A stretch of 64,000 nucleotides of DNA from an uncultured Prochlorococcus sp. (GCA_902618795.1 CACNCF010000002.1:1-64000); one strand, 5' to 3'; numbered from the stretch's first letter, positions 33,402 to 43,070 are shown. The notes: generated by a model from the sequence alone, not told the origin. Translations and numbers: made by a program.

Positions 33402-34757
33402 TTAGAATTTAAATGTAGTTGTAAGTCCAAGACCTGAATTGTCTTCGTCCTGACCATCAACTTCAGCGATGTATCCAAATGCAGTCATTGAAACTCCATC
33501 ATTGATAGGGAAACTGTATGAAGCTTCATAAGCGTATACCTCATTAGATCCATCAGCTATCGCACCATTGGTACCAAAGCCAACTTCAAAAGTACCCTCA
33601 CCAAGATCGGTTGCATATCCAACTTTGAATTGAGAAGTATCTTTGTTTGCACCTTGCTTGGTTCCAATTTCAACACCACCACTTAATGTTCCCATACCTT
33701 CTGGTGTGTAGTAAGCAGTAGCACCATAGTAAGTGGTATCACTATTAGCAGTTGCACCTCCATCAGCTAATGCATAACCGAAAGTAAATCCATAAGTATC
33801 ATTTGAATAACCTAAAGCGGCTCCGAGACCATCTGTACTTTCTTTTGTAGCAATACCACTTGTTCCGCTATCACCTGAAAAGCCGAAACCAAACTCCCAG
33901 CCATCTGCAAATTCTGTTCCTAAGCTTACAGAAACATCTCCACCAGCATCAACTGCATTTTTAGCTCCACAATCATCCATAGCATCGACAATTGTTCCTA
34001 ATGCACAAGCATTTGGGAAATTCTTAGATAAGTCCATTGAATCTCCAACTGAAACATCCCATCTTCCTAATGGAAATGTGTAGTTAACGTCTTCAATTGT
34101 AAGAGCATCTTGAGATTCACCAAAACCAGTTAAGCCCTGCACAGTATTTGTACCAGCGGCATTACCGGCTGCAAACTCAATATTTAGTTTGTCATCACCA
34201 GTAAAACTAGTATTTAAATCCACTTCATAGTGATAAGCAAAAGTTGTTTGCTCTTCATTATTATTGTCTCCAACAATAGCTGCACCGTTTGAGCCAGCAC
34301 CAATCTGCATTTCTACTTTACCTGACATAGAAGTCGTTTCAGAGAAACTACCAGCTTCAATGCCGTTAACGCGAGCTTCGAGGCCATCAACTCTTCCTTT
34401 CATAATTGCCAACTCAGAACCAAGCTCATCACTTAGCCTTTCTATTGCGGCTCCGTTCATTAAGCCTTCACCACCGGCAATTAATCTGTTTAATTCAGCT
34501 GCAGCTTCAATACGATGAACTGGGCTACCATTGAATCTTGGACTTTTTGAAAGATCTTTTAATGAATCATAAGCCCAGTCGCCTGGAACCAATAGATCTG
34601 ATTTGAAATCGCCTGTTGATATAACTTCAGGGGATTTGGTGAAAGGGCTGAATTCAGGTTGATTGATTTCAGCAGCATTTACTGCAAGACCTGATGCCAT
34701 TGAAATGATCGCAGGAGCAGCAATTAATTTTTGAAAAAGTTTCATAAACCTCAACAC
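33402..34757 (-). CDS. phoE: Phosphate-regulated outer-membrane porin
   Basis: 451 residues of the cyanobacterial Som/OprB-type porins. It has a signal peptide, a short SLH-like segment (DWAYDSLKDLSKSPRF, HRIEAAAELNRLIAGGEGLM), a coiled coil (ELAIMKGRVDGLEARVNGIE), then a Gly/Thr-rich beta-barrel ending in TTFKF with terminal Phe. It is the largest and only SLH-bearing porin in the window. It lies head-to-head with pstS, and both have three tandem Pho-box-like half-sites, so PhoB probably controls both. The gene would give phosphate entry to the periplasm. Confidence 0.85.
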   Translation of the reverse strand: MLRFMKLFQKLIAAPAIISMASGLAVNAAEINQPEFSPFTKSPEVISTGDFKSDLLVPGDWAYDSLKDLSKSPRFNGSPVHRIEAAAELNRLIAGGEGLMNGAAIERLSDELGSELAIMKGRVDGLEARVNGIEAGSFSETTSMSGKVEMQIGAGSNGAAIVGDNNNEEQTTFAYHYEVDLNTSFTGDDKLNIEFAAGNAAGTNTVQGLTGFGESQDALTIEDVNYTFPLGRWDVSVGDSMDLSKNFPNACALGTIVDAMDDCGAKNAVDAGGDVSVSLGTEFADGWEFGFGFSGDSGTSGIATKESTDGLGAALGYSNDTYGFTFGYALADGGATANSDTTYYGATAYYTPEGMGTLSGGVEIGTKQGANKDTSQFKVGYATDLGEGTFEVGFGTNGAIADGSNEVYAYEASYSFPINDGVSMTAFGYIAEVDGQDEDNSGLGLTTTFKF

Positions 34758-34835
34758 GTAAAAATGGATATTAATCCAATTGCATATGAACTAATCAAAG
34801 TTAAGAAAAGAGTAAGAAATTAGGTCAGAAGGAAA

Positions 34836-34865
34836 TTTTAAAGAGAGTTTAAACTTTTCTTAAAT
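34836..34865 (-). promoter_or_regulatory. Pho box of the porin gene
   Basis: On the minus strand three 8-nt half-sites follow at exact 11-bp steps: ATTTAAGA (34858-34865), GTTTAAAC (34847-34854), CTTTAAAA (34836-34843). This matches the cyanobacterial PhoB site (three or more 8-nt repeats with 3-nt spacers). It is about 80-110 bases upstream of the porin start. Confidence 0.65.
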
Positions 34866-34981
34866 CAAACAAAATAATTTCTTTATTTCTTGAATATTTT
34901 TTAAAGTAAAAATTTAAAATTGAATTTATTTATTTTCAAATATTTTCAAAACCAAACGTAAATAAGTTAAATTGATATTTA

Positions 34982-35011
34982 GTTTAAGAAGGGGTTAAGA
35001 ACTAATTAACC
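34982..35011 (+). promoter_or_regulatory. Pho box of pstS
   Basis: Half-sites GTTTAAGA (34982), GGTTAAGA (34993) and AATTAACC (35004) at exact 11-bp spacing, about 75 bases before the pstS ATG. A TATATATA stretch near 35060 could be the -10. The 328-base gap 34758-35085 otherwise contains only AT-rich spacer. Confidence 0.7.
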
Positions 35012-35085
35012 ACAGGATAAAATTTTAATTAATGAGTATTTGTGTATAAATTTGGTGCTATATATATGTAGTCTTTCATTTAATC

Positions 35086-36081
35086 ATGACATCCATGAAC
35101 ATAGCTAAGAAAGCTTTGGTTCTCACTTCTGCAGTAGCCATTGCTGCTGGTACAAGTGTTCCTGGCACAAGTGTTTCTGCTAAAACAAGATTAAGTGGTG
35201 CTGGAGCATCATTCCCTGCCAAAATTTACACTCGTTGGTTCAAAGATTTAGCCTCTTCAGGTGGGCCAAGAGTTAATTACCAAGCTGTTGGTTCAGGCTC
35301 TGGAAGAAAAGCTTTTATTGATCAGACAGTGAACTTTGGTGCTTCTGATGATCCTATGAAGGATAAAGATATAGCAAAGGTAACAAGAGGATTAGTACAG
35401 ATTCCTATGGTTGGAGGAACTATTGCTTTTGGTTATAACTATGATTGTGATTTGAAACTTACTCAAGAGCAAGCAGTAAGAGTTGCTATGGGTATGGTTA
35501 AAAACTGGAAAGAATTAGGCTGTAAATCAGGTAAGTTAACTTGGGCACATCGTTCTGACGGATCAGGCACAACCAAAGCTTTTACTAACTCTATGGAAGC
35601 TTTTTCAAAAACTTGGACACTAGGAACAGGTAAATCAGTTAAGTGGCCAGCAGGCGTTGGAGCAAAAGGTAATTCAGGTGTAGCAGGTGTTATACAAAAT
35701 ACTCCTGGTGCAATTGGTTATGTTAACCAGTCTTATATAAAAGGTAATGTTAAAGCCGCTGCACTTCAGAATCTTTCTGGAGAATATGTAAAGCCTACAG
35801 TTGAGGCAGGAGCCAAAGCTCTCAATGGTATTACTTTAGATGAAAATCTTGCTGGTAAAAATCCTAATCCAACTGCAAAAGGAGCATACCCTATAGCTTC
35901 ATTAACATGGATACTTGCTTATGAAGAGGGTAATGGTAGAAACACTAAAGCTATCAAACAAGCCTTTAATACATTGTTAAGTGATGAGTATCAAGATAAA
36001 GCCCCATCACTTGGATTTGTCCCCTTAAAAGGAGATATTCTTGAGAAGTCAAGAGCTGCTGTAAAAAGAATCGGTAAATAA
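35086..36081 (+). CDS. pstS: Phosphate ABC transporter binding protein PstS
   Basis: 331 residues with a signal peptide (about 1-30, ending SVSA). Phosphate-binding residues are in GAGASFPAKIYTRWF, AVGSGSGRKAFIDQTVNFGASDDP, and the HRSDGSGTTKAF loop. It captures phosphate in the periplasm. pstCAB and a second pstS are not in this window, so this is an isolated pstS under its own Pho box, as is common in Prochlorococcus. Confidence 0.95.
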   Translation: MTSMNIAKKALVLTSAVAIAAGTSVPGTSVSAKTRLSGAGASFPAKIYTRWFKDLASSGGPRVNYQAVGSGSGRKAFIDQTVNFGASDDPMKDKDIAKVTRGLVQIPMVGGTIAFGYNYDCDLKLTQEQAVRVAMGMVKNWKELGCKSGKLTWAHRSDGSGTTKAFTNSMEAFSKTWTLGTGKSVKWPAGVGAKGNSGVAGVIQNTPGAIGYVNQSYIKGNVKAAALQNLSGEYVKPTVEAGAKALNGITLDENLAGKNPNPTAKGAYPIASLTWILAYEEGNGRNTKAIKQAFNTLLSDEYQDKAPSLGFVPLKGDILEKSRAAVKRIGK

Positions 36082-36098
36082 ACCGTAAGACAATATTT

Positions 36099-36128
36099 AA
36101 AAGGAGGAATTTATTTCCTCCTTTTTTT
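36099..36128. terminator. Bidirectional terminator between pstS and chrA
   Basis: Stem AAAGGAGGAA / TTTCCTCCTTT around a TTTA loop, with a T run on the plus strand and an A run before it. It serves pstS and the converging chrA. Confidence 0.8.
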
Positions 36129-37354
36129 TATGCAAACAAATATTTTGACAAGCCTAATATTAAAGAAAAAAGAATGAGTATGTATGTTGGAACTATTTTT
36201 AAAAAAGATAATAGTGTGGAGATTAAAACTATAAAAATAGAGCTAATTAAAAAGAATTTTGATGAAAAACTATCTTCAATTAAATTAAATCCAGAAAAAA
36301 TAACTGCTCCTGGAATTGTATTGATTACTCCTTCGATAAAATAATTAATCGATTTAATTCTGTTTTTTATAAAGCCTTTTCCAAAAACAAAAATCAATAA
36401 AAAACTTGGTAAAAAAATTGCAAAAGTTGATATTAATGAATACTTTAAAGCTTCATTTATTCCTCCGATCGAAAACCCTGCTTTGTATCCAATAAAACTT
36501 GTAATTAATAAGACAGGACCAGGCGTTATTTGGCTAATCATTATTCCATCTATAAATTCATTATTTGTTAACCATCCTTGCGAGATAACATAATCACTCA
36601 TAAGAGGAATGATTACTAATCCACCTCCAAAAATAAAAAGTCCCGATTTAAAGAAGAAAAAAAACAGATTAAGATAATCTACTAGAAACTTTAAGTTTAT
36701 AGACTCTCTTAAAAAATTAAAAAACTTAGATATATCTAAAAAGACCGAGCTACTCAAAAATGAGGTTGTTGAAAATATAGATAAAGGGACCAAGCTATAA
36801 AAAATATCTTTGAATTTCTTTAAAAATATATTTATCAATCCTGCAATAGTAAGTATTGTAATTAGTGGAAATTGAATATTATTATATTTGGCAAATATAA
36901 GTAGAAATAATATTGAGCTAGAGAATAATATTCGATCAAACTTTAATCTTTTTTTTAATAGAACTAATGAGAATGAAAAAATTATCCCTGCAATAATAGG
37001 CGGATTAAAATAAATTAAATCTGTTAAGAATTTTGATCCAGAACCAATTTGCCAAAAAAAACTTAGAGCTATTACCGAAATGAATCCTGGGATAATGAAA
37101 CTTATACCGGATACCAATCCACCAAGATAACCATTGATTTTAAGACCTATATATATTGCCAATTGAGTAGATATTGGTCCTGGAAGTATTTGACATAATC
37201 CAATACCTTTTTCAAAAGATTGAGTTGATATGAATTTTTTATTATTTATTAGTTCATCTTCGAATAAGGAAATATGAGCATAGGGTCCTCCAAAACTTAA
37301 AATACCAATTTTTAAGAAAGTTTTTGCGAGTTCAATTAAGGATATTTTTGCCAT
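36128..37354 (-). CDS. chrA: Chromate transporter ChrA
   Basis: 408 residues, about 10-12 membrane segments in two homologous halves. ChrA marks: [20 protein letters not shown] and [19 protein letters not shown] in the first half, [19 protein letters not shown] and [21 protein letters not shown] in the second. It exports chromate or related oxyanions. It is the last gene of the minus-strand gapdh-arsJ-chrA run, so it may act on arsenate or another oxyanion taken up with phosphate. Confidence 0.85.
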   Translation of the reverse strand: MAKISLIELAKTFLKIGILSFGGPYAHISLFEDELINNKKFISTQSFEKGIGLCQILPGPISTQLAIYIGLKINGYLGGLVSGISFIIPGFISVIALSFFWQIGSGSKFLTDLIYFNPPIIAGIIFSFSLVLLKKRLKFDRILFSSSILFLLIFAKYNNIQFPLITILTIAGLINIFLKKFKDIFYSLVPLSIFSTTSFLSSSVFLDISKFFNFLRESINLKFLVDYLNLFFFFFKSGLFIFGGGLVIIPLMSDYVISQGWLTNNEFIDGIMISQITPGPVLLITSFIGYKAGFSIGGINEALKYSLISTFAIFLPSFLLIFVFGKGFIKNRIKSINYFIEGVINTIPGAVIFSGFNLIEDSFSSKFFLISSIFIVLISTLLSFLKIVPTYILILFSLILGLSKYLFA

Positions 37355-37384
37355 TAAAATATTCTAATTCCCAAAAATTAGTCT

Positions 37385-38644
37385 TTATGGAGCTGATAGG
37401 CTTTGTTTGAACGAGGGTAATTTAAGACTGGAAATCCAAGATAAGAATATTAAAAGTGATGAAAAATAAAGACAATATTGAAGACCAACACTTGCATTTC
37501 TCCCAATCATAAATAATAAGCCTGAGAGTAATGTTCCAATTAGTCTTCCAGTAGCATTTGCCATGTAATAGAAGCCAACATTTAAACTGACTTTTTCATT
37601 ATCAGAGTAGGCCAAAATCATATAAGAATGTGTAGAGGAATTCATTGCAAAAACAAATCCAAAAATAGTGAGTCCTAAAATTATTGCTATCGATGGAGAA
37701 CTTTCTCTCCATAATGCGATTCCTATCAAAGATGGTATGACCATTAATACGGCACTCCAAAATTGAATAGCTTTACGATCTGGACTTTCTTTTTGTCCCC
37801 ACATCTTTCTAATTGCTGGAGCAGAAGCCTGAACAATTCCATAACCTATTACCCAGGCCCCAAGAAATAATCCTATTTCCATGTAATCCCAACCAAATGC
37901 CATATCAAGGAATACTGGAAGAGCTACAACAAACCAAACATCTCTTGCTCCAAAAAGAAAGAATCTTGCTGCTGAAAGAATATTTATTGCATTTGATTTT
38001 GAAAAAAGATCATTAAAAGCTGGTTTGGTTTTCATCTTGCCAATTTCTCCAGGTAAAATTAATGTCAATAAAAAGGCTAAGCAGAGTCCAAAACCCATAA
38101 TTCCTACAGCATTATTGAATCCAAATAACTTATATAAAATTCCACCTAAGAAAAAACCAACTCCCTTAAGAGCATTTTTAGATCCAGTTAAAATAGCAAC
38201 CCATTTAAAAAGTTGTTTTTGGCCAGTATCATTGCCATTATTTGTCTCTGGAACAACTGTCTTAACAGCGCTTTTAGCACTCATTTTGTTTAAATCTTTT
38301 GCTATCCCACTGACTGCTTGAGCAACCATAACGTATACGACACTAAATATTACTGGCCAATCCTCCTTAACTGGAATAAGCATGAAAAGAGCAATGATTT
38401 GCAGGATAGTCCCAATCCATAAAGTAAGCCTTAAACCATATCTTGCTCCTATCCAACCACCATATAAATTAGTAATTATTCCAAAAAACTCATAAAAAAG
38501 GAAAAGTAAAGCAATTTGTAGAGTTGTGTAACCTAGCTCATGAAAGTGACCAACAACTAATAATCTTAATGCGCCGTCAGTAAGCGTGAATGCCCAATAG
38601 TTTGCTGTTACAACACTATATTGTTGAATATTAGATAACTTCAT
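37385..38644 (-). CDS. arsJ: Organoarsenical exporter ArsJ (MFS)
   Basis: 419 residues with about 12 membrane segments of the MFS type (NYWAFTLTDGALRLLVVGHFHELGY, LYGGWIGARYGLRLTLWIG). ArsJ exports 1-arseno-3-phosphoglycerate, made when a dedicated GAPDH uses arsenate instead of phosphate. The gapdh gene lies only 11 bases upstream and arsR is divergent, which is the standard arsJ context. Together they remove arsenate without reduction. Confidence 0.85.
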   Translation of the reverse strand: MKLSNIQQYSVVTANYWAFTLTDGALRLLVVGHFHELGYTTLQIALLFLFYEFFGIITNLYGGWIGARYGLRLTLWIGTILQIIALFMLIPVKEDWPVIFSVVYVMVAQAVSGIAKDLNKMSAKSAVKTVVPETNNGNDTGQKQLFKWVAILTGSKNALKGVGFFLGGILYKLFGFNNAVGIMGFGLCLAFLLTLILPGEIGKMKTKPAFNDLFSKSNAINILSAARFFLFGARDVWFVVALPVFLDMAFGWDYMEIGLFLGAWVIGYGIVQASAPAIRKMWGQKESPDRKAIQFWSAVLMVIPSLIGIALWRESSPSIAIILGLTIFGFVFAMNSSTHSYMILAYSDNEKVSLNVGFYYMANATGRLIGTLLSGLLFMIGRNASVGLQYCLYFSSLLIFLSWISSLKLPSFKQSLSAP

Positions 38645-38655
38645 AAAGACATAAA

Positions 38656-39681
38656 TTAAATCTCTTTTTTGATTACATATTCAGTAAGATCTGCAAGTCT
38701 GCAGCTGTAACCCCACTCGTTGTCATACCAAGCGTATATCTTTAATAAATTTGAATTAACAACCATAGTTGATAAACTATCAACTATTGAACTTCTAGAG
38801 TCATTTACATAATCTGCAGAAACTAAAGGTCTTTCTTCGTAGCCAAGAATTCCTTTTAAATAAGTTTCTGAAGCTTCCTTTAGTGCCATATTCACTTGTT
38901 CAGTTGTCACTTCTTTATTTAATTCAAAAACTGCATCTGTTAAAGAACCATTAAGTAGAGGAACTCTTACTGCATGTCCATTTAATTTTCCTTTTAATTC
39001 TGGAAAGATCTCAGCGATAGCTTTAGCAGATCCAGTGGTAGTAGGTATTAAACTTTGCATACATCCTCTTGCTCTCCTCAGATCACTTTTATAAAAATCT
39101 ACAGGAACTTGAGTGTTCGTTACATCGTGAATAGTTGTAATAGCACCGTGTTTAATAGAAAAATTTTCATTAATTACCTTTACTATCGGAGCTAAACAAT
39201 TTGTAGTGCAGGATGCTGCAGTTACTAATTTATGTTTGGTAGGGTCATAAAGACTTTGATTTATACCGTAAACAATATTCAGTGATTCAGCTTCTGCAAC
39301 AATTCCTTTGACTGGACAAGCTACTATTACTCTTTTCATCCCAAGAGTATCAAAATAGGGATTTAGTTTGTCTGGCTTTTTATTCTTTCCTGTACATTCC
39401 AAAATAATATCTACAGAAGATTTTTCCCAAGGAACATCAAGGTAATTTTTAAAAGATGTGTAGGTTAATTTCTTTCCATCAATTATTATTTCTTCTTCTT
39501 TAACCTTTATATCTTTCACCCATCTACCATGGACTGAATCGAATTCGAGTAAATGCGCAGCAGCATTCGAATCTCCTGCTATCTCATTTATATGAGTTAT
39601 TTCTATATCAGCTCTATCCCATAATGCTCTGAAAACTAATCTGCCAATTCTTCCAAAACCATTAATTCCAATTTTCATCAC
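38656..39681 (-). CDS. gap1: ArsJ-associated glyceraldehyde-3-phosphate dehydrogenase
   Basis: 341 residues. NAD-binding [18 protein letters not shown]; catalytic Cys in [13 protein letters not shown]-type end [16 protein letters not shown]. The pairing with arsJ and arsR indicates the arsenate-linked isoform rather than the main Calvin-cycle enzyme: it makes 1-arseno-3-phosphoglycerate for export. First gene of the operon; the shared palindrome lies 24 bases upstream. Confidence 0.85.
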   Translation of the reverse strand: MMKIGINGFGRIGRLVFRALWDRADIEITHINEIAGDSNAAAHLLEFDSVHGRWVKDIKVKEEEIIIDGKKLTYTSFKNYLDVPWEKSSVDIILECTGKNKKPDKLNPYFDTLGMKRVIVACPVKGIVAEAESLNIVYGINQSLYDPTKHKLVTAASCTTNCLAPIVKVINENFSIKHGAITTIHDVTNTQVPVDFYKSDLRRARGCMQSLIPTTTGSAKAIAEIFPELKGKLNGHAVRVPLLNGSLTDAVFELNKEVTTEQVNMALKEASETYLKGILGYEERPLVSADYVNDSRSSIVDSLSTMVVNSNLLKIYAWYDNEWGYSCRLADLTEYVIKKEI

Positions 39682-39704
39682 TGTTGAAATTTTCTATATA
39701 AATT

Positions 39705-39728
39705 ATACATCAAAATATTTTGATGTAT
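39705..39728. promoter_or_regulatory. ArsR operator: perfect 24-bp palindrome
   Basis: Half-site ATACATCAAAAT and its exact complement, with no spacer, sit between divergent gap1 and arsR. ATCAA/TTGAT is the usual ArsR/SmtB recognition core. A partial repeat (TATCAAG) follows. Confidence 0.7.
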
Positions 39729-39796
39729 CAAGTTGTTTTGATTAATGAAATCTTTTTTATTTAAGCTATATTTAGGAAAATTTAATTACTTTAAAA

Positions 39797-40117
39797 TTGT
39801 TAAAAAATATTAGCAAAGTAAAAAAAGAAGATATATCTAAGTTGATGGTTTCATTTTCTGATCCTTTTAGGCTAGAAATAATAGACCTAATGATGGAGGG
39901 AGAAGTTTGTGTTTGCGATATTATGAAATTAACTAATTTATCTCAATCCAGAATTTCATATCACATAAAAATTTTGAAGGAAGCTGGTCTTATCTCAGAC
40001 AGACAAGAAGGTAGATGGGTGTATTACAGCCTAAAGAAAGAAGCTCTCTTTTTGATCAAGGAATGGATAACTTCTTTGACAGATTATTCTTCAAATAAAA
40101 AACGTTGCTGCGAATAA
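39797..40117 (+). CDS. arsR: ArsR-family metalloregulator
   Basis: 106 residues from TTG 39797; an ATG at 39845 is in frame but would remove the first helix. The winged-helix core has EVCVCDIMKLTNLSQSRISY and RQEGRWVYYSLKKEA. EVCVCDI matches the ELCVCDL metal-sensing motif of classical ArsR, where two Cys bind As(III). It is divergent from gap1 and arsJ and probably represses both through the palindrome. How it senses arsenate, if arsenate is not reduced, is open. Confidence 0.85.
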   Translation: MLKNISKVKKEDISKLMVSFSDPFRLEIIDLMMEGEVCVCDIMKLTNLSQSRISYHIKILKEAGLISDRQEGRWVYYSLKKEALFLIKEWITSLTDYSSNKKRCCE

Positions 40118-40136
40118 ATTATATTTTTAGATTTTA

Positions 40137-40343
40137 TTAATTAACTTCTGATTCCCTGTCATAAGTCATTCCTGATTGTTCCATCCACTCAGCTTTAGTT
40201 TTGCAATTTTGTTTGTGATTAAAGATGTGAAAACCTTCAATAATAATCATTATGGATAGAAGCAAAACAGGAATAAAATATACAGGTGAAGATATTACTT
40301 CTTTATATTTGATTTGAGCTATGAATTCCCTGTATTTAAACAT
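40137..40343 (-). CDS. Single-span membrane protein (68 aa)
   Basis: N-terminal polar part, one membrane helix (YFIPVLLLSIMIIIEGFHIF) and a C-terminal soluble tail (MEQSGMTYDRES). It converges on arsR by 19 bases. No family is recognised. Confidence 0.5.
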   Translation of the reverse strand: MFKYREFIAQIKYKEVISSPVYFIPVLLLSIMIIIEGFHIFNHKQNCKTKAEWMEQSGMTYDRESEVN

Positions 40344-40454
40344 CTCCTTAGTTTTTATTTAATAAATAATATTCACCTATGGTTAAGTAAAGTTAAAGAA
40401 AAAATCTTTTTAAAAAATTTACTCATTAAATATAGAGAAAATTATTCTATATAT

Positions 40455-40703
40455 ATGGAGAAATTTACTCTTATAAATAAGGACAGGAGCAGGATAAAAG
40501 TTTTCGAACCTTTCGAAGATGTTTCTAAGCCTTCTCCGAGTATTGATGCAATGATGATTAGTTATGGTTGTGTATATAAGAGAAGTAGTAAGCCAGTTAT
40601 GAAGGGAAGTAGAGTTGAAACTATCGAAGAAGCTAGGAAAGAATACAAGCAATTACTGGAAGAAGGTTGGAAGAAAACTTCTATATTTAGGAGCTACTTT
40701 TAG
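40455..40703 (+). CDS. DUF1651-like small protein, divergent copy
   Basis: The ATG at 40455 gives MEKFTLINKDRSRIKVFEPF, then PVMKGSRVETIEEARKEYKQ and LLEEGWKK. It aligns with 1193-1438 in its LIN-x-RS start, PVM and E-A-R..Y/W..L...GW end, so it is probably the same family; an in-frame extension to 40314 lacks similarity. It lies 62 bases before att copy 2, as its relative lies before att copy 1. Confidence 0.55.
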   Translation: MEKFTLINKDRSRIKVFEPFEDVSKPSPSIDAMMISYGCVYKRSSKPVMKGSRVETIEEARKEYKQLLEEGWKKTSIFRSYF

Positions 40704-40764
40704 GGAAGTATTTACTTCTTAGCGCCCCCTCTAGCGCCCCTTTCTCAATTTAAGACAGTAAAAA

Positions 40765-40863
40765 ATAAAAAAGCGAGTCTGGGTAACTCGCTAGTATAAC
40801 TTGGTTTTTAAGAGTCGGGGCGACAGGATTCGAACCTGCGACCTAGTGCTCCCAAAGCACCCG
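40765..40863 (-). repeat. Displaced tRNA-Pro 3' end with terminator (att copy 2)
   Basis: The 99 bases match 45991-46089 with one mismatch: the terminator hairpin (40772-40792, AGCGAGT/ACTCGCT) and the tRNA 3' portion (40815-40863, 49 bases). The tRNA 5' half is missing. C-rich direct repeats (TAGCGCCCC) lie at 40719-40742 to the left. GGACTAAT repeats at 40923 and 40933 and GGGCACT repeats near 40958 and 40968 lie to the right; these may be arm-type sites. Confidence 0.9.
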
Positions 40864-41022
40864 ATAAAACAAAGCTATAATTGAGACTTATAGCTATATC
40901 AGGACTTTTAGCTAAATAAGTATGGACTAATTCGGACTAATATCTTGGATTTTGGGCACTTTTTGGGCACTCTACTTTTTAGGTTAAATATATTATTAGC
41001 TGAGACTTACTGCTATAACTGA

Positions 41023-41065
41023 TCGGGGCGACAGGATTCGAACCTGCGACCTAGTGCTCCCAAAG
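41023..41065 (-). repeat. Displaced tRNA-Pro 3' end (att copy 3)
   Basis: 43 bases identical to 46041-46083. No terminator hairpin lies on its left, unlike the other copies. It is only 208 bases from copy 2, implying a very small insert or a deletion between two former att sites. The element at 41.1-46 kb lies between this copy and the intact tRNA. Confidence 0.9.
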
Positions 41066-41159
41066 GACTCGATCTATCAAATGAGATTCACTTTAAATCC
41101 CTGTCATAGCCTATATCCTCTTGAAGTAGTGGAACGAATTTAAGACTAAATATAATTAT

Positions 41160-41216
41160 ATCTTCGAAGATTATATAAGGTGTTTATAGATTCTAGCTAC
41201 CCCTACAGCTACCCCC
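41160..41216 (+). repeat. Left end repeat of the 4.9-kb element
   Basis: Palindrome ATCTTCGAAGAT, an 18-base gap, then TTCTAGCTACCC and CAGCTACCCC, a direct AGCTACCC pair. The same pieces, in the same order and orientation, are at 45931-45975. Confidence 0.7.
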
Positions 41217-41251
41217 TAAAGGCCCTAGATTAGATTGGAAAAAAATTAAAT

Positions 41252-41686
41252 TTAGGAGATTTCAAAATTCTTCTCCAACTGAATTTTTTCTTGAATTAAA
41301 TTTCTTGATTGAGATAATGCTTCATCAAATTTTTCTAGCCGTCGAATCCTTTTGTATGAAAGTTCGCGACTAGTTTCTAAACAATCTTTTAGCACTACTG
41401 GAATCATCTTTGATGTGACTAAATCAGAAAATATTTTTTTATCAATATCTAATATTTGAAAAATTATTTGATTTTCTTTTAAATATTGGATAAAGGAATC
41501 ATATTCAGAAAAAAATTCAGAAAGAGAGCTAACTCTCTCAATAAATTGTGAATGATCTCTGAGAAATTTTTGAATTTTATCGGAAATTTCTTCTATTTCG
41601 TAGGGGTTTTTGAATTGATCAGGTTGGTTCATTGTTGATTTTGTTGAATTTAATATGTCTCTAGAATTGATTAGAGGAACATTCAA
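41252..41686 (-). CDS. Hypothetical coiled-coil protein (144 aa)
   Basis: Helical, charged product without membrane segments (EEISDKIQKFLRDHSQFIER; SYKRIRRLEKFDEALSQSRN). The start could be internal (ATG near 41630, MNQPDQFK). It lies 28 bases downstream of the DUF2130 gene on the same strand and is probably its operon partner. No known family. Confidence 0.5.
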   Translation of the reverse strand: MNVPLINSRDILNSTKSTMNQPDQFKNPYEIEEISDKIQKFLRDHSQFIERVSSLSEFFSEYDSFIQYLKENQIIFQILDIDKKIFSDLVTSKMIPVVLKDCLETSRELSYKRIRRLEKFDEALSQSRNLIQEKIQLEKNFEIS

Positions 41687-41714
41687 AGTCCCTCTAAATT
41701 GTTTCTGAAATTAT

Positions 41715-43070
41715 TTATGATTTTTTGTCTAACTCTTTACCTGGTTCTAAAATGTTTGAGTTATTAATTATATTCTCAAATCTAAATTGACTTAATTTGT
41801 TTTTTGCCGTTTCAATATTGTTTGTATCGGTAATATATAGTGCCCTTAATTTTGATAAGCTTTTTATTGACTCATCAATATATTCTAAGAATTTAGGACG
41901 ATTGGAATATACAAGTTCAAGTTGAGGAAGAAGACCTTCTCTGAAGATATTCATGTTTTGGCTGATAATGTCGTTTTTTACATTATTTTGTTTAGCCAAT
42001 CTAAGCTCTCTTTTATCTAGTAATGATTTTCTTGATAATTTTATTATCCAACCAATTATCTGCTTAAAATGCTGAGGCCTGCATACATATAGATTCTTAT
42101 AATCAAATATTTCACATATACCTTCATTATAAAAATCACTATCTTTTTCTAAATTGCCCATCAATACTGCATATTCGCATCCCTTTTTTATTCTATCCTT
42201 ATCTAATTTTTCGAAAAATTTCTTATATTTTCTTTTGGATTTTGTTCCTTCTTTTTCAAACTTCATCTCAAACATTATTGAGGTAACATGATCTCCTTCT
42301 TCATCGCAATATTTCAATATAAAGTCTCCTTTTGTTCCATCGATAAGAATATTATCTTTTTCAAAAGTTGCATTAGGGAAAGCAACTTGTTTTAAAGAGT
42401 TGAACTGATCTACAAAATATTGTTCAAAATCTTCTCCAATATCTTTAGTTAAGCTTGGCTGATGATTTTTTAAACGCTCTATTTCATCTTTAAGGAGTGT
42501 ATTTTCAAGAGTATATTTTTGCTTTAACTCTAGTTCTGCTATTTTTTTATCAGCCTTTATCTGATCCTTCTCCTTATTGATTTTTGCGATCTCCTTATCT
42601 TTTGTTTCTAAGGAATTATTTAGAATAATTTCATGGTTAGCTGCTAAAAGTTTTAAATCATTCTCCAGCTTGCTAATTTTTTCTACTTTTTCCTTTGTAG
42701 CTTTTTCAATGTTTAGCTGGCCTTGTGAATCATTAAGCTCAATAATTTTTTCTAAATTTGATATCTTTTTCTCCAGAGCTTCATTATTTTGTTTTTTATC
42801 ATTTTTATGTTGTTCTTCCTGAAGCTTAATATCATTTCTTAATTGAGTTATTAGATTAACTTTTTCAAGAATCTGCTTCTGATATTTATGATCTAACTCG
42901 TTTTCCTTTATTTTCATGGATTTAGTTAATTCACTTTGAACTTTCTTTTCAAGTTCTGAATTAAACTCTTTTGTTCTGACTTGCTGTGAAATAAGAGCGT
43001 AGTCGGATTTGTCAATTGAAAATGCGCTATGGCATTTTGGACAGGTAATTTGGTTGTGACTTTTAGTCAT
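41715..43070 (-). CDS. DUF2130 coiled-coil protein
   Basis: 451 residues. N-terminal zinc-ribbon knuckle TCPKCHSAFSIDK. A long coiled coil covers about 30-205. A conserved C-terminal domain covers about 205-400: IGEDFEQYFVDQFNSLKQ, FPNATFEKDN, GTKGDFILKY, MFEMKFEKEG and KDRIKKGCEYAVLM are close to the DUF2130 consensus. DUF2130 proteins resemble RmuC and PD-(D/E)xK nucleases (GDFI then EMK here), but their function is unproved. It faces away from the RmuC-like gene across the repeat array. Confidence 0.85.
   Translation of the reverse strand: MTKSHNQITCPKCHSAFSIDKSDYALISQQVRTKEFNSELEKKVQSELTKSMKIKENELDHKYQKQILEKVNLITQLRNDIKLQEEQHKNDKKQNNEALEKKISNLEKIIELNDSQGQLNIEKATKEKVEKISKLENDLKLLAANHEIILNNSLETKDKEIAKINKEKDQIKADKKIAELELKQKYTLENTLLKDEIERLKNHQPSLTKDIGEDFEQYFVDQFNSLKQVAFPNATFEKDNILIDGTKGDFILKYCDEEGDHVTSIMFEMKFEKEGTKSKRKYKKFFEKLDKDRIKKGCEYAVLMGNLEKDSDFYNEGICEIFDYKNLYVCRPQHFKQIIGWIIKLSRKSLLDKRELRLAKQNNVKNDIISQNMNIFREGLLPQLELVYSNRPKFLEYIDESIKSLSKLRALYITDTNNIETAKNKLSQFRFENIINNSNILEPGKELDKKS

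Noticed and set aside
40314-40454. Longer DUF1651-like protein
   Set aside because: The added 47 residues have no similarity to the relative at 1193-1438, and ATG 40455 fits better.
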